In this document: positions 44,889-51,596 of the stretch, piece by piece
Position numbering within the stretch: position 1 is the stretch's first letter
Layout: every line of letters begins with the position of its first letter
Assembly: GCF_019749955.1 (NCBI RefSeq)
Contig: NZ_JAIEPC010000009.1
Location: 1-64,000 of the forward strand
Reading direction: 5' to 3'
Origin: Sphingomonas sp.
GTDB lineage: Bacteria > Pseudomonadota > Alphaproteobacteria > Sphingomonadales > Sphingomonadaceae
Length of the DNA stretch: 64,000 bases
Made by a program: the position numbers and the translations under genes
The notes under the pieces: model-generated
The model's input: only the letters and a program-made list of their open reading frames with translations
Database searches by the model: none
Told to the model about the DNA's origin: nothing

Positions 44889-45206
44889 GGAAGCGAAGCG
44901 ACCTCACCAGCGATCCACCCGCCCGGGCGAAGAAGTCTGCCACGGTGACGGAAGCGCCAGCGCCCTCACCAAAAAATAACCACGACGATCCGGCTAAAGC
45001 GCCCACTCGACTATGGTCGCACGCGCGAAAGGTTACAAAAGTCACGACCATCCCAGGGGGGTCAGGCCATCGCGGTGCCGCGCGGGCGGCGAGTCGGGTT
45101 CGATTGTCAAAGAGCGCGCGGCAAACGTTGCAGAAGATTTCCGACATTGGAAGGGTGGTGCATTTAGTAAACTGTCACCGTAATTCCAGGAGATGGTGCG
45201 CAAGTC

Positions 45207-45533
45207 TTGGGAACCTACACAGGATTTGCTCCGCTTGCCGTTGCTGGCACCGCTGCAGAATATATGAGCATCGGGGGGTCAGCGCTCCTTCATTGGAGTA
45301 TAGGTGATAATCACGGTCTTATCGAAGACGGAGCTAGTTTCGCCGCTGGTTACTTGCCAGGTGGTAGGATCGCGCGCAAAGTTGGCGGCGCTGCTTTTGA
45401 CTGGGGGCGGAGGGCAAATGGCCGATTTGTGAAAAGGTGGAATCGGAAACAGAAAGCGCAAGACGCTCTGCATTCGAGTGGTCAATCATTTGCGGTTTCT
45501 ACGGGATCGATTTGTCCGGTGAAATCTGGGTGA
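45207..45533 (+). CDS. possible C-terminal fragment of a polymorphic toxin, unknown
   Basis: 108 residues from a TTG; the frame opens at 45171 after a stop. The sequence (IGGSALLHWSIGDNHGLIEDG, YLPGGRIARKVGGAAFDWGRRANG) resembles the linker regions of polymorphic toxins, which often end in a short toxin domain. No full toxin gene precedes it and no good Shine-Dalgarno is seen, so it may be a relic. The following membrane protein could be its immunity partner (inference). Confidence 0.35.
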   Translation: MGTYTGFAPLAVAGTAAEYMSIGGSALLHWSIGDNHGLIEDGASFAAGYLPGGRIARKVGGAAFDWGRRANGRFVKRWNRKQKAQDALHSSGQSFAVSTGSICPVKSG

Positions 45534-45552
45534 TCGGAGAGGGTTGATCAAT

Positions 45553-45879
45553 ATGAACACCGACGTCATCCTTGTTCTTGTTCTCGTTCCAGCCTTTGTG
45601 ATCGGACTGCAGAAATATATTGAAGTTCGAGCCAGTTATTCTCCTCCGAACGAGGCTGAAATTCTGAAAGTTGAAAAGGTTTATGGAGCGATGATGGCTC
45701 GAACCGTGAAAGTTATTCCAAAAGTTCGAATCGTCATCCTGATTACTGCCATCTCGCTGCTTTACGTCTTTGGCTTCGCGGATCATCCTGGTCTAAAGTG
45801 GTCCGCCATCGGCGGAGTCGGTATTTGCGTGATCGCCATGTCTGCTTTGGTGAACTGGCATCTGGTTTACGACGCATGA
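45553..45879 (+). CDS. small three-helix membrane protein
   Basis: 108 residues from ATG 45553. Hydrophobic segments at about residues 5-19 (VILVLVLVPAFVIGL), 60-75 (IVILITAISLLYVFGF) and 84-102 (SAIGGVGICVIAMSALV). No family recognised. It lies 20 bases after the possible toxin fragment in the same direction; a membrane immunity protein is one possible reading. Confidence 0.5.
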   Translation: MNTDVILVLVLVPAFVIGLQKYIEVRASYSPPNEAEILKVEKVYGAMMARTVKVIPKVRIVILITAISLLYVFGFADHPGLKWSAIGGVGICVIAMSALVNWHLVYDA

Positions 45880-45903
45880 GTGTAATGCCGCAAGGATTAC
45901 GGG

Positions 45904-46629
45904 TCAGGGCAGCGCCACCCCCACCACCGCCAGCACTTCCGCCGCAATTTCCGCCGCGATCGCCTCGGGCGTCCGCATCGCCCCGTTGGCCCCTGTGACG
46001 TCCGCGACCGTGCGCACCGTCACCCAGCGGCCCAGCACGCCGGCCGCCGCCATCGCCGCATAATTTTCCCGCACGCGTGCTTGCAGCGCGAGATCGGCTT
46101 CATGCTCGTCATAGCTGCGATCGGTGTAGCTGCGCTGGCGCTTGCGCAGGATCAGGTCGCGCGCGACCTCCAGCGGGGTGTCGAGATAGATCGTCAGTCC
46201 CGGCGCAGGCAGGCCGAACTGGCCGGTCTCCAACCGCACGATCCAGTCGATCAGCGCGGGCGCTTCGCCCGGCGGCACCTTCGCGGCCTGATAGGCGATG
46301 TTCGACGCGATGTAGCGATCGAGCACCACCAGATCATGCGTGGCGGCCAGCGAGGCCAGATGCGCCGCCGATTCGAACCGGTCGAGCGCATACAGCACGG
46401 CGGCGGCTTGCGGCGTCAGTGCACGCGGCAGGCGCCCGGCGAGAAAATCGCCGATCACATGCCCTCCCACAGTATCGCCGTAGCGCGGGAAGGACAGCAC
46501 CGTCGCCGTCAGGCCTGCGGCTTGCGCCAGCGCGACCAGATTGGCCGCCGCCGTCGCCTTGCCCGCGCCATCGCCGCCTTCGATCGCGACGAGCAGCGCC
46601 GCGCGCGAGGAGAGCGAAGGGTGCGTCAT
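45904..46629 (-). CDS. tmk: dTMP kinase (thymidylate kinase)
   Basis: 241 residues. P-loop AIEGGDGAGKAT, then LSFPRYGDTVGG, LYALDRFESA, VVLDRYIASNIAYQAAK and a LID-like LRKRQRSYTDRSYDEHE. It phosphorylates dTMP to dTDP. The P-loop has Ala where Ser/Thr usually follows GK, as also varies in mycobacterial Tmk, and the FPRYG/DRYxASN layout is of that divergent type, so it is probably active. Whether the genome has a second, standard tmk cannot be seen here. Confidence 0.88.
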   Translation of the reverse strand: MTHPSLSSRAALLVAIEGGDGAGKATAAANLVALAQAAGLTATVLSFPRYGDTVGGHVIGDFLAGRLPRALTPQAAAVLYALDRFESAAHLASLAATHDLVVLDRYIASNIAYQAAKVPPGEAPALIDWIVRLETGQFGLPAPGLTIYLDTPLEVARDLILRKRQRSYTDRSYDEHEADLALQARVRENYAAMAAAGVLGRWVTVRTVADVTGANGAMRTPEAIAAEIAAEVLAVVGVALP

Positions 46630-46999
46630 CAGTTTCGGATCGACGCCCTATCGCGCAAGGGGTGGAGCGGGTGAAGGGAATCTGCTCCACATTTTGACTG
46701 TCCTGAAACCCGCAGCAATCCGCGATTCTTAGTTCGTCCGAAATCGTGTGTGCTACAGGTTGGTGCGCAGTTCAAGCGACAACCGGCAGCTCGGCGGGCG
46801 TCTCAACCATTCGATCAAATTCTGATCTCGTTTGAGATCATATTTGATGATGATCATCTTGGCATCGCTCTCCAAACGAAGTTTCTCGGCATAAGCTGCC
46901 GTTTGCCGCTGAAGAAGCAGACCATCGGCAATGCACCCTATCGCGGTCGTTCGCCGGGCCAATCACTGATCCCGTAAGCCAGCGTTTGCTCAGGTCGGG
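46630..46999. other. intergenic region between tmk and the putative defence operon
   Basis: About 370 bases. A 69-codon minus-strand frame (46753-46962) has an ordinary amino-acid profile but no recognised family or good Shine-Dalgarno. The end of the operon transcript must lie here; no clear terminator was seen. Composition drops in GC near 46,800-46,900. Confidence 0.45.
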
Positions 47000-48133
47000 T
47001 CACGTCGCCGCTGATGGAACCGGACTTCCATCGCCTTCTCGTGCGGCGTTCGGTCCCATTGCGTCGGCGTCGCCGTGCGTTGGGGATGTCGCGACGCTCA
47101 AGTCATGCAGTTTGTAGGACCACATGATCCCGGTGGCCGGCGTTTCGGTTTCCACGTATCGGTCGGGCATCCGGCAAACCAGCGTGAAGTCTGGCCTGAT
47201 TAAGGCGGCGATGCCGAAGCCTATCGCATGCGGCTTCGTGCCGAGGCAGAGGCCGACCTCTTTGAACCTATCGCAGCGGTCCAGGACGTCGATCACGATT
47301 TCCGCGGCGGCTGCGGCGTCCCCGGCCGGGCACCTCAAGATCTCGCGCTCGTCGAGGTCGAGGTTGGTGGCGAGCGCTTTCGCCTCCTTCTCGCTTTGGT
47401 CACCGTATTCTGGGGAGAAGCCCGGGTAGGGCGTCACTAGGCAATGCCGTTCGGCCTCGTAGACGCGGATCAGCTTCCTCGCCTGGAACGTCTCGAAGCC
47501 GATCGAGGCGATGACCTCGACCTTTTTGTCGGGTGACAGCCGCCCCTCGAGGTAGGGCACCGGCAGCGAGCGCCACGCCCCCTCGGTGAACGCATGGTCC
47601 GGAGAGAGAGACGTGTTCCCGTCGGAAGGCGCGTAGCGCCCCTCGGCATACAGGAGCCGTAAGGACCGAACCGATCCGGACGACACGCAGTAACCCATAA
47701 GCGTCAACATATAGTATTTTGGGAGGCAGCTAACGTCGACGACCATGTCGAGCGGCCTTCCCAGCTCGATCCGCGTTCGGGCGACGAGCTCGGCGATTGC
47801 GTCGCGCCAGCTCTCGACATCCGACACGGACTGACGGCCGAGATCGGCTACGCTCACGGCATGTTCGGTCGCAAGGCGCCACAGTTCGGCGTCGTGATCA
47901 GCCCGGCGTCCAGATGTTCCTTCCTCGGCGAAAGTTATCACGGTGGCCACGGCGTAGCGGCCGTGCATCACTCGGGCGACCTCGATGCATCTTCGCTCCC
48001 AGCTCGAGGTGAGAACCAGCAGGTCGCCCGCAGCCTCCATCCTTTCGCTGATGCGCCGCTCCTGCCGCATTTCGACGTGTCCGCGTCGCCAAATCACGTC
48101 ATTCATCCCCGCCGAGGTTGCGTTGCTAACCAT
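47000..48133 (-). CDS. uncharacterised alpha/beta protein, third gene of the MPE-ATPase operon
   Basis: 377 residues from ATG 48133, whose A is the last base of the ATPase stop (TGATG). Alternating strands and helices suggest a Rossmann-like N-terminal domain: DLLVLTSSWERRCIEVARVM, ATVITFAEEG, and DMVVDVSCLPKYYMLTLM followed by RSLRLLYAEGRYAPS. A second half begins with VEVIASIGFETFQARKLI. The DVSCLPK and LYAEGRY segments look like conserved motifs of a ligand-sensing or effector family, but I cannot name it. The operon position suggests an effector or accessory subunit. Confidence 0.75.
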   Translation of the reverse strand: MVSNATSAGMNDVIWRRGHVEMRQERRISERMEAAGDLLVLTSSWERRCIEVARVMHGRYAVATVITFAEEGTSGRRADHDAELWRLATEHAVSVADLGRQSVSDVESWRDAIAELVARTRIELGRPLDMVVDVSCLPKYYMLTLMGYCVSSGSVRSLRLLYAEGRYAPSDGNTSLSPDHAFTEGAWRSLPVPYLEGRLSPDKKVEVIASIGFETFQARKLIRVYEAERHCLVTPYPGFSPEYGDQSEKEAKALATNLDLDEREILRCPAGDAAAAAEIVIDVLDRCDRFKEVGLCLGTKPHAIGFGIAALIRPDFTLVCRMPDRYVETETPATGIMWSYKLHDLSVATSPTHGDADAMGPNAAREGDGSPVPSAAT

Positions 48134-50103
48134 CAGAGGAGTCTCGGATGCTCGTCCGGCGACTCGCGCAGAATGCGGGCGTACGCCCGACTCACCGCCT
48201 CGTCGACCTGGACATCGGATCCCGCGTCGCACACCTCGGCGAACTCCTCCATCGGCATCTGCAGGATCCCGTAGGGTCCACGGTGAGAGAAGCCGAAGTA
48301 GGAGGCGAAGCGGCGGTGCAAGTGGAAGGTCAGTTCCGGCTCTTCACGCCCTTCGCCAATCTGCCCCTGGCGCGGGGGGCGCAGCAGCCCGTCCGCCTCG
48401 CATCGCCTGAGCAGACGCAGGATGAACGCCTTCCTGTCCGGCGTGGACATGCGGCCCCGACCGAGCGTGTCCAAATCGAAGTGGAAGTTGCCCCGCTCGG
48501 GTGTGGAGAGGGTGGAGGTCGAGGCATGGTTCGACTGCAACCTCGCGGTGAGCTTGCCGATGAACTCCATCGCCCGTTCGGCCTCGGCTCCGTCGCGTTC
48601 GAAGTTATTGCGGATGCCGTCGTATTTGGCCTTGCTCGACACTCGGACACCCTCGAGCTGGGTGTCCGCCGAGAGCGGCTCCTCCCTTCGCTGAAGGTCG
48701 GCGATTGAACGGATCTCGCCGCGCGCGACAGCCTGTTCAAAGATCGCCCCCATAATCTCGAGATAGTCGCGTATGCAAGTGTCGCCCATGTTGGTGATCG
48801 TCTGGGCGCCGACGTAGGGGATGCGGCTGAGCCGGAATTCGGAGTAGATCGCAAGAAGCGCGGCGAACTGCTTCCTGCGCATGTAGGCATCCACGTTCTC
48901 GTCCCGGGTGTCGCGCAGTCGCTCGCCCAGCTTCTCGAGCACGTAGGTCTCATAAATCGGCGGCGCCTTTCGGCGCGTTGCGGAGCTCGAACGCCGGCTC
49001 TTCTCAACCAATGCAGCGAGGTCCGAGGAGAGCGAGTTCCGCGCCGCCTCCAACAGCGCCTGGTCCACGTTAAGGCTTCCGAGGAGGTCGCGCAGATTGC
49101 AGTATCTCGCCGGCAGCCGGTCCGGCGGGGGACGGTCTCCGCTAATGTCTGAATAGTATATGCGAAGTCGGGAGACGTTCTCGCAAAGCCGGTAGAAGTG
49201 CTTACCGTCGATCTCGTCTAGGTGGAGTTGCGCGCGGTCGGCGTCGCTGAGTGTCTGGTTGTGCTGGATAGTGTTGGTCGAGTCGTAGTCGACCGACACG
49301 AAGCTGATCACCCAGAACAGTGGATGGCTCGAGTTACGGACCATCGTGTTGAGGAAGCGCTGCTGGAGCGGTCGGAGCGTCTCGCAGTCGTCGATGCAGA
49401 TTTTCACGTGGAAGTCAGCCGAGCAGACGCCGTCGGTCGAGCAGGCAAGCGATCTGAGCGCAGAAGCCAAGTCGTTAATGAAGAAACCCGGCTGCACCGG
49501 CAGGGTATGGTCCAGCGCCTGGCGCAGCATGCCTCGCGTCATCAGCACGTTGAGGCGCTGGTGGGCTTCGCGAAAAAGTTCAGACAAGTCATCCAGGCTG
49601 CGGCAGACCCCCGTCCGCCTGACGTCGAGCGACGGGTATCGCGACATTAGGCCGCGAACGGTCTGTTCCTCCTGCTCGAACGGGTAGGGGAAGCGGCCGG
49701 CGGCGCGCAGCGATGCTAGCGCCTCGCAAATCAGCTGAGCGGCGACGAATTCTATGAGCTGCGAAAACAGAGTATGCCCAACCGCTTCGGCGCTTGGGCT
49801 CTCGGGGAAGGCCGTTGACCAGTCGATGAGGCCTATTGCGCTCGCGAGGTAGTCGGGCAGCCGGAAGTAGACCGCCAGGTAGTCCGGCGCATCAGACCCC
49901 AGTTGATCGCGGACCGTGGGATTGTGAAGCCGCTCTCTCCAGTTCACCGCCTTTAACAGGCTGGTCTTGCCGCTACCGCGCGTCCCGGCGACGTAGGCCG
50001 ACTTCGTCCCTTCCAGCTTACTCACGTCGGGCGAGATCCAGATCAACGGATGCTGCTCGTGCTCAAAGCGGGTGGGTCGGAAAGGGTTCCTGATCTCGGT
50101 CAT
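48133..50103 (-). CDS. ORC/STAND-like P-loop ATPase of the putative defence operon
   Basis: 656 residues from ATG 50103, which overlaps the metallophosphoesterase stop by four bases; the longer frame upstream is not protein-like. Walker A GTRGSGKT is at residues 40-47 (SAYVAGTRGSGKTSLLKAVNW). Walker B is near 234-241 (KICIDDCETL), followed by a sensor-like strand FWVISFVSVDYDS. The order NPF, ISPDV, P-loop is typical of ORC-like ATPases in defence loci. The C-terminal half is helical with a winged-helix-like stretch near the end. Likely an activity switch for its two partners (inference). Confidence 0.8.
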   Translation of the reverse strand: MTEIRNPFRPTRFEHEQHPLIWISPDVSKLEGTKSAYVAGTRGSGKTSLLKAVNWRERLHNPTVRDQLGSDAPDYLAVYFRLPDYLASAIGLIDWSTAFPESPSAEAVGHTLFSQLIEFVAAQLICEALASLRAAGRFPYPFEQEEQTVRGLMSRYPSLDVRRTGVCRSLDDLSELFREAHQRLNVLMTRGMLRQALDHTLPVQPGFFINDLASALRSLACSTDGVCSADFHVKICIDDCETLRPLQQRFLNTMVRNSSHPLFWVISFVSVDYDSTNTIQHNQTLSDADRAQLHLDEIDGKHFYRLCENVSRLRIYYSDISGDRPPPDRLPARYCNLRDLLGSLNVDQALLEAARNSLSSDLAALVEKSRRSSSATRRKAPPIYETYVLEKLGERLRDTRDENVDAYMRRKQFAALLAIYSEFRLSRIPYVGAQTITNMGDTCIRDYLEIMGAIFEQAVARGEIRSIADLQRREEPLSADTQLEGVRVSSKAKYDGIRNNFERDGAEAERAMEFIGKLTARLQSNHASTSTLSTPERGNFHFDLDTLGRGRMSTPDRKAFILRLLRRCEADGLLRPPRQGQIGEGREEPELTFHLHRRFASYFGFSHRGPYGILQMPMEEFAEVCDAGSDVQVDEAVSRAYARILRESPDEHPRLL

Positions 50104-51413
50104 ACCGCCCTCGAGATGCGCCAGTGCGCGCTTGGCCTGTCGGGGTTCTGGACGTGGACTAGCCCGAGCCACCGGAGTTCGTCGATGACACCGTGCAGCA
50201 TGGCTGCCTCCCAGCCGGTGCTGATCGAGAGTTCGGCGGAATACTTCACTTGATCGGGCTCGATTTTCCGCATTAGCTCCCGGCCGTTCGCGCTCACCAT
50301 GTTGAGGCCCTCCCGAGCATCCCAAATCGGAACCGACTGCGACGTCAGTCGCTCGACATGGCTGCCGCTGCGCCGGTGACGGCCCACTTGGCAGCCGAGC
50401 GGCACGCCGTCCTCGTTGAAGGCGATCTTGACGACGTTGAAGCCGTCCCGCAGCAGCGGCGCGGAGATCGAGATGATTGCGCCGCCCGGATGGCTCGGCG
50501 ACCGCACAACCTCGACCGGATCGTCGTGGAGGTGGCCATGCAGGAAAATCACTGGCCGCTTGAGGGTCAAGAGCGCCGATCGGACTGAACCGGCGTTGAT
50601 GAGTTCAGAGTAAGGCGCGATGCGGGGAGTAGTCTGCGGTAGGATGTTGTGGTGCGCGCAGACGACCGGCATCGCCGTCTCGGGCAGAGCCGAGATCGAT
50701 TCCCGGAGGAGCCGCATTGTCTCATCGTCGATCGCCGGAGTGTCGATCCCCTCGTAGATCTCATTTAGTTCAGCCTCGCTGCCGCCATCGCGGAGGATGC
50801 GCTCAATCTCTGGACCCGCCTGCTTTGCGAGGATGCCGCCAAGCAGGCGGATCTGGCCGCAGCCCCGGCAACTGTTGACGCCGTATACGCGAAGCTCTGC
50901 GGGCGAGGTCCCTCCGAACACCCGCACCTCCGGGTTGAGCACGCTCGCGGCTGGGAAGCCCGCGCCGGTGATCGAAGCATTGATGTCGTCGAAGCGCTGG
51001 TCGGTCTCGGGATCTTTTCGGCGGTCGACGTCGTGGTTGCCGATCAGCAGCTGGCAGTCCGGTGCCGAGCCACTGGACCAGTCAGTCGGGAAGAGATTGC
51101 GCAGGTAACTCAGGCATTCGTCGAGGCCGGTCTGGTCACCCCGATTGGTGAAGTCGCCCATGAAGGCTACGAGCTGAGGCCGCTCCTCCTCAACGCTCTT
51201 CGCGAGTGCCCGGTAGATCGACTGGAGGGGCGGCATCCCGATAGAGGCCGACAGGGTCTTCGGGAATCCGGGGTCCTTGTTATCCACTGGGGACGCTGTG
51301 TTCTCCTTGTCCGTGTAATGGACGTCTCCGACTTGTATGACCTTAAACAGCTGCAAGTTCTGTCCTGTTCTGCGTTCGTCGTCAGTGCCGCCTCGCTGAC
51401 TGGAATAGCACAT
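50100..51413 (-). CDS. calcineurin-like metallophosphoesterase with C-terminal winged helix
   Basis: 437 residues. All five metal motifs are intact: GDVHY (29-33), GDFTNRG (86-92), GNHDVD (125-130), AHHN (253-256) and GHLHDD (293-298). The fold is that of Mre11/SbcD-like and cyclic-nucleotide phosphodiesterases. The last 80 residues (VKYSAELSISTGWEAAMLHG, LRWLGLVHV) look like a winged helix, suggesting nucleic-acid binding. ATG 51413 directly abuts an IS remnant; a TTG at 51356, with AGGACA upstream, is an equally good start. First gene of the three-gene operon. Confidence 0.85.
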   Translation of the reverse strand: MCYSSQRGGTDDERRTGQNLQLFKVIQVGDVHYTDKENTASPVDNKDPGFPKTLSASIGMPPLQSIYRALAKSVEEERPQLVAFMGDFTNRGDQTGLDECLSYLRNLFPTDWSSGSAPDCQLLIGNHDVDRRKDPETDQRFDDINASITGAGFPAASVLNPEVRVFGGTSPAELRVYGVNSCRGCGQIRLLGGILAKQAGPEIERILRDGGSEAELNEIYEGIDTPAIDDETMRLLRESISALPETAMPVVCAHHNILPQTTPRIAPYSELINAGSVRSALLTLKRPVIFLHGHLHDDPVEVVRSPSHPGGAIISISAPLLRDGFNVVKIAFNEDGVPLGCQVGRHRRSGSHVERLTSQSVPIWDAREGLNMVSANGRELMRKIEPDQVKYSAELSISTGWEAAMLHGVIDELRWLGLVHVQNPDRPSAHWRISRAV

Positions 51414-51497
51414 TCAGGTTGAGCTGCACCCAGTTTTGCGGGGACCAAGCGAGGCTACGTTAGCCTGCTTCTCGAAGTCCATGGGGCTGAGATAGCC
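51414..51497 (-). pseudogene. C-terminal remnant of an IS3-family transposase
   Basis: On the minus strand the frame GYLSPMDFEKQANVASLGPR...SST ends in TGA at 51414-51416. GYLSPxxFE is the conserved tail of IS3-family OrfB transposases. Only about 27 codons remain, and the usual terminal inverted repeat is not evident, so it is a decayed or recombined end. It separates the RelA/SpoT gene from the metallophosphoesterase operon. Confidence 0.72.
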
Positions 51498-51596
51498 TTA
51501 ACCCAAAAAGCAGTCGTTAGCCTGGGTTCTTGCGGGCGGCCCTGACCTTGGCCGCATCTGAGTTCGCTGGGCTGAATTGCTTCAGCGACTTGTTCG

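Noticed and set aside
45904-46629. Thought that the thymidylate kinase was defective because Ala follows GK in the P-loop
   Set aside because: The same position varies in other divergent dTMP kinases such as the mycobacterial enzyme, and the other motifs are intact.
46753-46962. 69-codon minus-strand frame between tmk and the operon
   Set aside because: Reasonable composition but no start signal and no family; evidence too thin.
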